DNA of 64,000 bases from contig NZ_NMUL01000030.1 in assembly GCF_002234595.1 (NCBI RefSeq), positions 248,001-312,000 on the forward strand. The letters run 5' to 3'. Positions 52,687-60,415 of this stretch are shown one piece after another; the first letter of the stretch is position 1, and the number at the start of each line of letters is the position of its first letter. Both the position numbers and the translations under genes were made by a program. This stretch comes from Amycolatopsis vastitatis (GTDB taxonomy: Bacteria > Actinomycetota > Actinomycetes > Mycobacteriales > Pseudonocardiaceae). The notes beneath the pieces are model-generated. The model worked only from the letters and a program-made list of their open reading frames with translations, had not been told where the DNA came from and did not search any database.

Positions 52687-52999
52687 CCTGGTGCTGCTGG
52701 CCGCCAAGCCGCCGGACTGGACCCACGAGCGGTTCATCACCTGGTGGCGAACCGACCACGCCGAGCTCACCTACCGGCTGCCGGGCCTGCGCTCGTGGCG
52801 GCACACCGAGGTCGAGGCGGCGCTCGAACCGCGCTCGGAGGGCTGGGACGGCGTCTCGATCCTCGGCTTCGACACCGAGGAGGACCTGCGCAAGGCCCTC
52901 GCCAGCCCGGAATGGGCCGAGGCCGTCGCCCAGGTCGGCGACATGCGCGGCCGCCGGATCGCCGTCCTGGGCACCGAACGGGAGATGTTCGCCGGATGA
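52679..52999 (+). CDS. EthD-like dimeric alpha/beta-barrel protein
   Basis: 106 residues. FNLVLLAAKPPDWTHERFITWWRTDHAEL fits the EthD family, whose members assist the breakdown of ethers and ring compounds in actinobacteria, often of unknown role. Weak fold-level assignment. ATG at 52679 has GGGAGG before it. It overlaps the SnoaL-like gene upstream by 8 nt and the ligase gene downstream (ATGA). Confidence 0.7.
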   Translation: MFNLVLLAAKPPDWTHERFITWWRTDHAELTYRLPGLRSWRHTEVEAALEPRSEGWDGVSILGFDTEEDLRKALASPEWAEAVAQVGDMRGRRIAVLGTEREMFAG

Positions 53000-54465
53000 A
53001 GGAAGCCGTCCAGGATTTCCGCAAACGCGCCGAGCAGGCCGACTTCGTCGCCGTCATCGACGACGACGGCGAGCACACCGCACGCGAGCTGCTGACCCGG
53101 GCCGAGATCCTCGCCGACGTCCTCGGCCCGCGGGCGACCGCGCTGGTCCAGGCCGACAACACCTGGCGCACGGTCGTCGCCGCGCTGGCCACGGGCCTGA
53201 CCGGCGGCGTCCTCGCCGTGGTCAACCGGCACACGACCCGGGCCGAGTTCGCGGCCGCGTGCGACGACATCCGGCCGGACGTCGTCGTCGCCGAACCGTC
53301 CGCAATGGACGAATGGGACGTCGCGGCCGTGCGGCCCGGTGGCACCCGGCCCGCGCTCGACCGCTGGTCCGCCGTGTCGGGTGCGGGCCGGAGCGACCCG
53401 GAACGGTGGAACGGCGGCGTGTTCATCGGGCTGACGTCCGGGTCGACGGGCCGGGCCAAGGGTGTCGTCCAGTCCGAGGCGGCCCTGCGCTACGCCTGTT
53501 CGTGCACGATCGAGATCAACGGCCTCCGGCCCGGCGACGCCGTCGCGGCGATCGTGCCGCTGTCCTCGACGGCGGCGTTCTGCTTCGGCGTCTACTGCTC
53601 GCTGCTGCTCGGCGGCCCGCTGGTCCTGACGGCGAAGTGGGATCCGCCCGCGGTGGTCGCCCGGCTGGCCGAGACGGAGACCCGCTGGACGATGTGCGTC
53701 CCGACAATGGCGCTCCAGCTGGCGGCCGCGGGCGCGCTGCCGGGCGTCCGGTCGATCACGGTGGGCGGCGGGCCGATGGACCGCGTCGCGCTCGAGCGGG
53801 CCGAGACCGTGCTGGGCACGAAGATCTTGCGCGTGTTCGGGATGTCCGAGTGCCTCGGCCACACCTCACCCCTGCCGGAGGAGTCCGCGGAGATCCGGCT
53901 GGGCCACGACGGACGGCCGTTCCCCGGCACCGAGGTCCGGGCGGTGTCGCCGGACGGCGTCGTGCTCGGGCCCGGCGAGACCGGCCGGGCGCAGGTCCGG
54001 GGGCCGTCGCTGTTCCTCGGGTACGCCCGCAGCGGCCGTGTCGAGCCGCCGGAGCTGACCGAAGACGGGTTCTTTCCGACCGGAGACCTCGTGGTGTCCG
54101 GTGTGGACGGCCTGATCACGATCATGGGCCGGGAGAAGGACGTCATCATCCGCGGCGGCCGGAACATCGACGTCACCGAGATCGAGCGGGCCGTCGCCGG
54201 CTACGAGCGGCTGGACCAGGCGTGTGTGGTGCCGGTCCGCGACGACGTCCTCGGGGAACGGGTGGCGCTGCTCGCCGTCCCGCGCGGCGGCGCGCCCGTC
54301 GAGCTCGACGACGTCACCGGCTACCTGCGGGAGGCCGGGCTGTCCAAGACCAAGTGGCCGGAGTTCGTGTACCTGGTGGACGCGCTGCCGCAGACGAAGG
54401 TCGGCAAGCTCGACCGCGCGGGCGCCCGCGAGCTTGCCGACGGCCTGCACACGGGGGTCTCATGA
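52996..54465 (+). CDS. Acyl-CoA synthetase (AMP-binding)
   Basis: 489 residues. P-loop-like GLTSGSTGRAKGV (~residue 150), FGMSECLGH, then FFPTGDLVVSGVDGLITIMGREKDVIIRGGRNIDVTEIE (A7-A8) and the catalytic lysine in QTKVGKLDR. It activates a carboxylic acid to the CoA thioester; it is the only such enzyme in the island and thus the likely entry step after import. Coupled by overlaps to its neighbours on both sides. Confidence 0.92.
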   Translation: MKEAVQDFRKRAEQADFVAVIDDDGEHTARELLTRAEILADVLGPRATALVQADNTWRTVVAALATGLTGGVLAVVNRHTTRAEFAAACDDIRPDVVVAEPSAMDEWDVAAVRPGGTRPALDRWSAVSGAGRSDPERWNGGVFIGLTSGSTGRAKGVVQSEAALRYACSCTIEINGLRPGDAVAAIVPLSSTAAFCFGVYCSLLLGGPLVLTAKWDPPAVVARLAETETRWTMCVPTMALQLAAAGALPGVRSITVGGGPMDRVALERAETVLGTKILRVFGMSECLGHTSPLPEESAEIRLGHDGRPFPGTEVRAVSPDGVVLGPGETGRAQVRGPSLFLGYARSGRVEPPELTEDGFFPTGDLVVSGVDGLITIMGREKDVIIRGGRNIDVTEIERAVAGYERLDQACVVPVRDDVLGERVALLAVPRGGAPVELDDVTGYLREAGLSKTKWPEFVYLVDALPQTKVGKLDRAGARELADGLHTGVS

Positions 54466-55553
54466 GTCTCGACCGCGGGAAGTGGGCCACCGGCGGGCCG
54501 GAGACGGTCGCGCCGGGGGTCCACCGGATTCCGCTGCCGCTGCCGAACGACGGCCTGCGCGCGATCAACGTCTACCTTCTGGAGGAGCCGGAAGGGCTGG
54601 TCCTGATCGACGCCGGCTGGTCGATCCCGGAGTCCCTGACCGTGCTGGAGGCGTCGCTGGTCGAGCTGGGGCACCGGCTCGACGACCTCACCGACGTCTA
54701 CGTCACCCACATCCACCGCGACCACTACACGCAGGCCGTCGAGCTCCGGCGCCGGTTCGGGACGCGGGTGCACCTTGGCGCGGGCGAGCGCCCCGGCCTC
54801 GAGCTGCTGGCCGCGCTCCGCACCGACGTCCCGGTGACGTCGCTGGAGGTCCTCCGCCGCGGCGGCGCGCCCGACCTGGCTTCGCGGATGGCGGAGGGGT
54901 ACGGCGAGTTCGACGCGTCCGGCTGGGAGCCGCCGGACCGGTGGCTCGACGCGGGCACGGTGCCGCTGCGGCACCCGCTGCGGGTGGTCCCGACGCCCGG
55001 CCATACCCGCGGGCACGTCGTCTACCTCGACGCGGCTCGGGGACTGCTGTTCTCCGGCGACCACGTGCTGCCGCACATCACGCCGTCGATCGGCTTCGAG
55101 CTGGGGGAGCCGGGCCTGCCGCTGGGCGACTACCTGGACTCGCTGCGGCTGATGACGACGTTCCCGGACACGCGGCTGCTGCCCGCCCACGGCCCGGTCG
55201 CCGCCAGCACGCACGCGCGCGCCGAGGAACTGCTGGATCATCACGACAAGCGGCTCGCCGAGACCGAGGACGCCCTCGGCGCGGGCGCGCGGACCGGCTA
55301 CGCCGTGGCCGAACGCCTGACGTGGACGCGGCGGGCGATCGCGTTCGACGACCTGAACGACTTCAACCGGATGCTGGCGGTGAACGAGACCGTCGCCCAC
55401 CTGGACGTCCTGGCCGCTCGCGGCCGGGCCACGGTGTCCGAAGTGGAGGGTGTGGCCCGGTATGCCCTGACTGGTCAGGTGTCGGAGCAGGCGCCGAAGA
55501 AGCCGGCGACGGCGTGGAACGACTCCTTGGGTTCCCACGGCAGGTCCGGGTAG
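54462..55553 (+). CDS. MBL-fold metallo-hydrolase
   Basis: 363 residues. The metal motif THIHRDHY (HxHxDH) at residue ~87, then PTPGHTRGHVVY and SGDHVLPH. A C-terminal winged-helix-like region follows (DDLNDFNRMLAVNETVAHLDVLAARG), as in the LACTB2/glyoxalase II-like groups. It could hydrolyse a CoA thioester or lactone. The gene ends inside the last codons of the convergent TIM-barrel gene (79-nt overlap). Confidence 0.88.
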   Translation: MSLDRGKWATGGPETVAPGVHRIPLPLPNDGLRAINVYLLEEPEGLVLIDAGWSIPESLTVLEASLVELGHRLDDLTDVYVTHIHRDHYTQAVELRRRFGTRVHLGAGERPGLELLAALRTDVPVTSLEVLRRGGAPDLASRMAEGYGEFDASGWEPPDRWLDAGTVPLRHPLRVVPTPGHTRGHVVYLDAARGLLFSGDHVLPHITPSIGFELGEPGLPLGDYLDSLRLMTTFPDTRLLPAHGPVAASTHARAEELLDHHDKRLAETEDALGAGARTGYAVAERLTWTRRAIAFDDLNDFNRMLAVNETVAHLDVLAARGRATVSEVEGVARYALTGQVSEQAPKKPATAWNDSLGSHGRSG

Positions 55554-56524
55554 GTCGTCCCACGACCGCCGTCGTAGGTCTTGACCAGGCTCAGCGCCCC
55601 CATGTCCAGGTCGTGCCGGGGATCGCGGCTGTGGGTCGACAACTGCTCGACGAAGGTGCAGACGAACGCGCCGTCGACACCGGCGGCGTCGAGGATCTCC
55701 AGGTCCTCGACGATCCTCCTCGCTTGGAATGCTTCGTCCCGAACATGTCCGTCGGTTTTCAAGCGGGGACGGACGAGCCGGCCGACGAGCGGGACCTGGT
55801 GCAGCGCCACGGTTTTCCAGTCCACCGGGAGCCCGGTGCCCAGGGTGCCGTCCCGGTCGGCACCTCGATACGTGCGCATGCCGAACTCGGTGACGACGAC
55901 GGGTTTGCCGACGGCGGACAAGCGCCGGAGCGTGCCGAGGTAACGGTGTTCGGTACGGGTGTCCCGGTAGTGATCGACACCGACGATGTCGAACAGGTCC
56001 CAGTCGACGTGTTCGAACGGCAGCGAGGCATAGGTGAGCGGGCCACCGAACGCGCCCCGCGCCTGGCGGGTGGCGCGCGCCAGGAACGACGCCAGGGGCG
56101 CTCTGTGCCGGCCGGCCCGGACTTCACCGGAGACGTTCGCCAGCCGGCGGAGAAACGTCCGGCCCGGAATGATGCCGCGCATGAACAGGCTCGACTCCGT
56201 GGCCACGCTGAACACCAGACGATCGGGCCACCGCTGCCGCAGCCGTTCGGCTTCGCGGGCGGCCGCGGTGATGTGAGCCAGCGTCCGCTCCGGGTCCTTG
56301 TCCCACAGCTCGGGCGAAAACCAGACCTCCAGGCCCAGCGCGAGGGCGGTTTCGGTGGCGAAAGTGAGGCGGCCGAGGTCCCGGCCGCAGATCTTGACCG
56401 CGGTGCAGTGCAGATCGTCCCTGATGATCCGCAGTTCACGACGCACGACCTCCGGATGGAAGACGGGACGCCAGTTGAGGCCCAGTACGCGGCCCACGTC
56501 GTAGAGCACGCCCCGGCACCTCAT
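55475..56524 (-). CDS. TIM-barrel protein of unknown function (glycosidase-like)
   Basis: 349 residues. Signs of a (beta/alpha)8 barrel: GVLYDVGRVLGLNWRP, REARREL..., FSVATESSLF, FDIVGVDHYRD and VVVTEFG, a strand-end Glu like the nucleophile of clan A glycosidases. Similar actinobacterial proteins are often annotated as abortive infection proteins without proof. The real start is ATG 56524, which overlaps the stop of the mini HTH gene (ATGA); the longer open frame upstream of it is a shadow. Its 3' end overlaps the MBL gene by 79 nt. Confidence 0.7.
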   Translation of the reverse strand: MRCRGVLYDVGRVLGLNWRPVFHPEVVRRELRIIRDDLHCTAVKICGRDLGRLTFATETALALGLEVWFSPELWDKDPERTLAHITAAAREAERLRQRWPDRLVFSVATESSLFMRGIIPGRTFLRRLANVSGEVRAGRHRAPLASFLARATRQARGAFGGPLTYASLPFEHVDWDLFDIVGVDHYRDTRTEHRYLGTLRRLSAVGKPVVVTEFGMRTYRGADRDGTLGTGLPVDWKTVALHQVPLVGRLVRPRLKTDGHVRDEAFQARRIVEDLEILDAAGVDGAFVCTFVEQLSTHSRDPRHDLDMGALSLVKTYDGGRGTTYPDLPWEPKESFHAVAGFFGACSDT

Positions 56525-56769
56525 CGTCGCGGCCCGTCCTCGCCGACCGCGGCCATCTTCTGGATCGCCTGCCGGCTCACCCCCAGCTCCCGGGCCAGGT
56601 CGGCCTGGGAGAAACCGGCGGCCAGCAGGGTGTCGATGAGGCGCCGGCGTTCGCGCGCCAGCTCCCGTGCGATGCGCGCGTGCTCGAGAGCCGCGGCCCG
56701 GACCTCCTTCAGCCGGTCGACGAGTTCGGCGTGCTCCGGTAGTTCGGGGTGCTTGCTCACCCGGGTCAT
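56521..56769 (-). CDS. Mini HTH regulator (82 aa)
   Basis: 82 residues. An Arg/Glu-rich helix (LKEVRAAALEHARIARELARERRRLIDTLLAA) is followed by a clear helix-turn-helix (GFSQADLARELGVSRQAIQKMA). It overlaps the TIM-barrel gene by 4 nt. The two 19-bp palindromes at 56772-56809 abut its start codon and are probably its own operators. Confidence 0.8.
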   Translation of the reverse strand: MTRVSKHPELPEHAELVDRLKEVRAAALEHARIARELARERRRLIDTLLAAGFSQADLARELGVSRQAIQKMAAVGEDGPRR

Positions 56770-56771
56770 GG

Positions 56772-56809
56772 TGACAACCCCCCGTTGTCATGTCAACCCC
56801 CGGTTGTCA
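56772..56809. promoter_or_regulatory. Two abutting 19-bp palindromes, candidate operator pair
   Basis: TGACAACCCCCCGTTGTCA (56772-56790) and TGTCAACCCCCGGTTGTCA (56791-56809): 7-bp inverted arms around 5 nt, set head to tail with no gap, 2 nt from the mini HTH start codon. The first is a perfect palindrome in its arms. Confidence 0.7.
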
Positions 56810-56813
56810 TGTG

Positions 56814-57542
56814 TCAGCGGGCGGTCCAGCCGCCGTCGACGTACAGCTCGGAGCCCGTCACGAAGCTCGCGTCTTCGGAAGCCAGGAACGCCACCGCGCC
56901 CGCCACTTCGTCCGTGCGGCCGAGGCGGCCGAGCGGGGTGCCGTCGACCATCGCCGTGTGGCGGGGCGTGCCCTCCCAGAGCTTCCGGGACAACGGTGTC
57001 TCGATGAACCCGGGGTGCACCGAGTTGACGCGTACCCCGCGCTTTCCCCAGTGCAGGGCCGCGTTCTTGGTCATCAGCCGGACCGCGCCCTTCGCGGCGT
57101 GGTAGGAGAAGTGCGTCCCGAAGCCGCCGACCGTGCCGAAGATCGAGGCGATGTTGACGATCGAGCCGCCGCCCGCGCGTTCGATCGCCGCGCCCGCGTG
57201 CTTCATGCCGAGCCAGACCCCGCGCTGGCTGACGGCGATGACCTTCTCCCAGGACTCCAGGGTCTCCGTCTCGACCGTCGCGGGCTCGCCGATGCCCGCG
57301 TTGTTCACCAGGACCGTCAGCCGGTCCAGCTGGGCGACCGTCGACTGCCAGGCCTCTTCCGACGTGACGTCGAGGGCCAGGCCGACGGCATCGGGCAGCT
57401 CGGCAGCCAGGGCCTCACACCGCGAAGCGTCGACGTCGGTGACGACGACCCGGGCGCCTTCCGCAGCCAGTCGGCGCGTGATCGCCTCGCCGATACCGCC
57501 CGTCGCGCCGGTGACGAGCGCGATCTTTCCGGACAACCGCAT
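56814..57542 (-). CDS. SDR family oxidoreductase
   Basis: 242 residues. TGATGGIG loop (residue ~12), VNNAGIGEP, Ser in NIASIFG, and YHAAKGA catalytic motif, ending in DGGWTAR. AGGAGG precedes the ATG. It is the last gene of the acyl-CoA dehydrogenase-kinase-SDR operon (8 nt after the kinase), and probably oxidises the 3-hydroxyacyl-CoA intermediate. Confidence 0.9.
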   Translation of the reverse strand: MRLSGKIALVTGATGGIGEAITRRLAAEGARVVVTDVDASRCEALAAELPDAVGLALDVTSEEAWQSTVAQLDRLTVLVNNAGIGEPATVETETLESWEKVIAVSQRGVWLGMKHAGAAIERAGGGSIVNIASIFGTVGGFGTHFSYHAAKGAVRLMTKNAALHWGKRGVRVNSVHPGFIETPLSRKLWEGTPRHTAMVDGTPLGRLGRTDEVAGAVAFLASEDASFVTGSELYVDGGWTAR

Positions 57543-57550
57543 GCATCCTC

Positions 57551-58543
57551 CTAGGTGAGCAGGCCGAGACCCGCGCCGATCAGGTGGGGCACCGCCCCGC
57601 CGACGTCGTCGAAGCCGGTGCCGACGGACTGCCCGGCCCGGTGGCGGGCGTGGATGCCTTCGGCGATGACGGCGAGCTTGAACCAGCCGAGTGCCTGGTA
57701 GAACGCCAGTTCCGTGAGGTCGCGGCCGCTGCGCCGGGCGTACTGCCCGGCGAGGTCCGCGGCGGCCGGGAAGCCGGGGTGCGCGGTCGGGACGTGCCGG
57801 ACGCCGAGGACGGGCGCCACCCGCGGGTCCCAGTACACGAGCAGCAGCCCGAGGTCGGTGAGCGGATCGCCGAGCGCGGCCATCTCCCAGTCGACGATCG
57901 CCGCGATCCGCGAACCCGTCCCGAGGATCGTGTTGTCCCAGCGGTAGTCGCCGTGCACGAGCGCGGCGCCGCTCTCCGGCGGCGTGGCCTTCACGAGCCG
58001 CTCGTGGAGCTCGTCTACTGTGGACAGTTCACGGGTGGCGACCCGGTCCCACTGGCCACGCCAGCGCCGGAGCTGGCGGCCGAGGAAGCCTTCGGGACGG
58101 CCGAACGCGCCGAGGCCGATCTCCGCCGGGACGAGCGCGTGCAGCTTCACCAGCTCGTCGACCAGTGCCGTCGTGTACCGGCGGACGTCGATCTCCGGCA
58201 AGGACGCGCCGTCGCGCAGCACCGGTCCGTCCACATGCGACACGACCGTGAAGGGCGCTCCGAGTACCGCCGGGTCTTCGCACGAGACGACCGTGCGGGG
58301 GACCGGGACGTCGGTCGGGCCGAGTGCCGCCATCACGCGGAACTCGCGCCCGACGTCGTGCGCGGTCGGCGTGAGGTGCCCGAGCGGCGGGCGGCGCAGC
58401 ACCCAGCGGTGCGTCCCGTCGGTGACGGCGTAGGTGAGGTTGGAGCGGCCGCCGTGGATCAGCTCGATCGCCAGCTCGCCGCGGAATTCGGGAATCTCGC
58501 GCTCGAAATAGCCGCGCAAGGCGTCGACGTCGACGCCGGTCAT
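57551..58543 (-). CDS. APH-like kinase, candidate hydroxyacyl-CoA kinase (second copy)
   Basis: 330 residues. Catalytic loop LVHGDYRWDNTIL (HxDxxxxN) and metal site IVDWEMAALGDPLTDLG. This is the ACAD10/11-type kinase branch, closer to it than the 297-aa copy at 44121. The start overlaps the stop of the acyl-CoA dehydrogenase gene (ATGA). The true start at 58543 lies well inside a longer open frame. It probably phosphorylates a 4-hydroxyacyl-CoA. Confidence 0.87.
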   Translation of the reverse strand: MTGVDVDALRGYFEREIPEFRGELAIELIHGGRSNLTYAVTDGTHRWVLRRPPLGHLTPTAHDVGREFRVMAALGPTDVPVPRTVVSCEDPAVLGAPFTVVSHVDGPVLRDGASLPEIDVRRYTTALVDELVKLHALVPAEIGLGAFGRPEGFLGRQLRRWRGQWDRVATRELSTVDELHERLVKATPPESGAALVHGDYRWDNTILGTGSRIAAIVDWEMAALGDPLTDLGLLLVYWDPRVAPVLGVRHVPTAHPGFPAAADLAGQYARRSGRDLTELAFYQALGWFKLAVIAEGIHARHRAGQSVGTGFDDVGGAVPHLIGAGLGLLT

Positions 58544-59712
58544 CGGACGGCCGCGCGGGCCTTGGACGCCCGCCGGGCGATCGCCCACCGGTGCGTCTCC
58601 GACGGGCCGTCGTAGATGCGGAACGGCCGCACCTCCCGGTACAGCCGCGAAAGCGGGGCGTCCGCGGAGATCCCGAGTGCGCCGCAGATCTGGACCGCGC
58701 GGTCGACCACCCGGTGCACGGCCTCGGCCACGAACGTCTTGGCGATCGACGTGTGCTGCGCGCCGGGACGTCCCTGGTCGAGTTCCCAGCAGGCGCGCCA
58801 CAGCAGCGCGCGGGCCGCCTCGATGTCGATTTCGGAGTCGGCGATCAGCTGCTGCACCATGCCGAGCTCCTCGAGCGGGCGGCCGAACGCCGACCGGCTC
58901 GCGGCGCGGTCGAGGGCGACGTCCTGCGCCCGGCGCGCGATGCCCAGCCACCGCATGCAGTGGGTGAGCCGCGCGGGCCCGAGCCGGACCTGGGCGTAGT
59001 CGAAACCGCGGTCGACCTCGCCGAGCACGGCCTCGTCGCCGACTTCGCAGCCGTCGAAGGCGATTTCGCTGTGGCCGCCGAAGAGTCCTTCGTCGAGGGT
59101 CGCGATGTTCCGGACGATCTTCATGCCGGGGTTACCCGCGTCGACGAGGAACATCGTCGCGCCACCGGCGTCGCCGGGCGCGCCGCCGGTGCGGGCCATG
59201 CAGATCGCGAACGCGGCCCCGTCGGCACCGCTGATGAACCACTTCCGGCCGTCGATCCGCCAGCCGCCGGTGATCCGGGCCGCTGTCGTGCTGAGGGCCC
59301 GCGGGTCCGAGCCCGCGCCCGGCGCCGGTTCGGTCATCGCGAAGCAGGAGCGGATCTCCCCGGCCTCGAGCGGGGCCAGGTAACGCTTCCGCTGGTCTTC
59401 GCCGGCGACCTTCGCCAGCAGGTGCATGTTGCCCTCGTCGGGCGCCGCGATGTTCAGCGCGAGCGGGCCGAGCAGGGAGTAGCCGGCGGCCTCGAACACC
59501 ACGGCCTGGCCGCGCAGGTCCAGGCGCAGGTGCGGGGCGAAGACCCCGGCGTCCCGCGCGGCCTGCTGCAGCCGGCGCCGGAGTGGTTCGGGTCCGTCGT
59601 GCAGCACGCCGTCGCAGGCCTGTTCCTCGGGGACGACGACCTCCCGGACGAACTCCCGCACGCGTCCGGCGAGCCGGGCGACGTGCTCGTCCACAGTGAA
59701 CTCGATCGGCAT
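58540..59712 (-). CDS. Acyl-CoA dehydrogenase, ACAD10/11-like (second copy)
   Basis: 390 residues. CFAMTEPAPGAGSDPRALSTTAARITGGWRIDGRKWFISGADGA, AFGRPLEELGMVQQLIADSEIDIEAARALLW, and the C-terminal IYDGPSETHRWAIAR in place of YEGTSEIQ. It is the first gene of the operon with the kinase and an SDR, divergent from a TetR gene. GGGAGGC lies before the ATG. Confidence 0.9.
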   Translation of the reverse strand: MPIEFTVDEHVARLAGRVREFVREVVVPEEQACDGVLHDGPEPLRRRLQQAARDAGVFAPHLRLDLRGQAVVFEAAGYSLLGPLALNIAAPDEGNMHLLAKVAGEDQRKRYLAPLEAGEIRSCFAMTEPAPGAGSDPRALSTTAARITGGWRIDGRKWFISGADGAAFAICMARTGGAPGDAGGATMFLVDAGNPGMKIVRNIATLDEGLFGGHSEIAFDGCEVGDEAVLGEVDRGFDYAQVRLGPARLTHCMRWLGIARRAQDVALDRAASRSAFGRPLEELGMVQQLIADSEIDIEAARALLWRACWELDQGRPGAQHTSIAKTFVAEAVHRVVDRAVQICGALGISADAPLSRLYREVRPFRIYDGPSETHRWAIARRASKARAAVR

Positions 59713-59724
59713 CGGCGCCTCCCT

Positions 59725-59744
59725 TGGCTAATGACTATTAGCCA
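59725..59744. promoter_or_regulatory. Perfect palindrome TGGCTAAT-N4-ATTAGCCA, TetR operator
   Basis: 8-bp arms (59725-59732 and 59737-59744) around GACT, 13 nt upstream of the acyl-CoA dehydrogenase start in the divergent gap. It is the strong site of a pair. Confidence 0.75.
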
Positions 59745-59780
59745 TGAGACCGCCCGGTCTCCGTCGAAGTCAAGACAATG

Positions 59781-59800
59781 TGGCTAATTGACGCTAGCCT
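59781..59800. promoter_or_regulatory. Second TGGCTAAT operator, imperfect
   Basis: TGGCTAAT (59781-59788), 4 nt, GCTAGCCT (59793-59800); the right arm matches at the TAGCC core. It lies 6 nt before the TetR start codon and so probably serves self-regulation. Confidence 0.6.
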
Positions 59801-59806
59801 GACGGC

Positions 59807-60415
59807 ATGAAGGTGGAACGCCCCCATCGCCCCGGCGACGTCGCGGCCGGGCTGCCGGCCGACCGGGCCGCGGCCATCCGCCTGGCGGCGCTGCGGCTGT
59901 TCGCCGCGCAGGGCTACCGGGCGACGACGATGGCCGACATCGGTGCCGCGGTCGGCATCCGCGGGCCCAGCCTGTACAAGCACGTGTCCGGCAAGCAGGT
60001 GCTGCTGGCGGAGATCATGCTCGGCACGATGGACACGCTCCTGGCGATGCACGCCGAGGCGGTCGACGGCGTCACCGACGTGACCGAACGCCTGCGCCGC
60101 GCGGTGGAGGCGCACGTCCGCTACCACGCCCGGCACCGTCTCGAAGCGTTTGTCGGCAACCGCGAGATCGGCAGCCTCGAGCAGCCGGACCGGGTCCTGC
60201 GGCTGCGCAGTGCGTACGAGCGCGGGTTCCGCGAGCTGATCGAACGCGGTCTGGCGGAGGGCGTCTTCGGCGTCCGGTCGGCGCGGCTGGCGTCGTACTC
60301 GATCCTCGACATGGGCATGGGCGTGGCGAACTGGTTCCACGACAGCGGCGAGTTCTCGGTGGACCAGCTCGCGTACCAGTACGGCGACCTGGCCCTGCGG
60401 ATCGTCGGCCGCTAG
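59807..60415 (+). CDS. TetR-family regulator
   Basis: 202 residues. HTH: AIRLAALRLFAAQGYRATTMADIGAAVGIRGPSLYKHVSGKQVLLAEIM. The C-terminal domain resembles those of KstR2/FadR-like regulators of fatty-acid and steroid genes (fold-level impression only). Divergent from the acyl-CoA dehydrogenase/kinase/SDR operon with two TGGCTAAT-type sites between, so it is very likely the repressor of that operon. Its 3' end overlaps the convergent DUF1232 gene by 4 nt. Confidence 0.9.
   Translation: MKVERPHRPGDVAAGLPADRAAAIRLAALRLFAAQGYRATTMADIGAAVGIRGPSLYKHVSGKQVLLAEIMLGTMDTLLAMHAEAVDGVTDVTERLRRAVEAHVRYHARHRLEAFVGNREIGSLEQPDRVLRLRSAYERGFRELIERGLAEGVFGVRSARLASYSILDMGMGVANWFHDSGEFSVDQLAYQYGDLALRIVGR

Noticed and set aside
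56525..56791. An 89-residue N-terminal extension of the TIM-barrel protein
   Set aside because: The extension is Arg/Gly/Pro-rich and overlaps the HTH gene in another frame; ATG 56524 gives the normal ATGA coupling.
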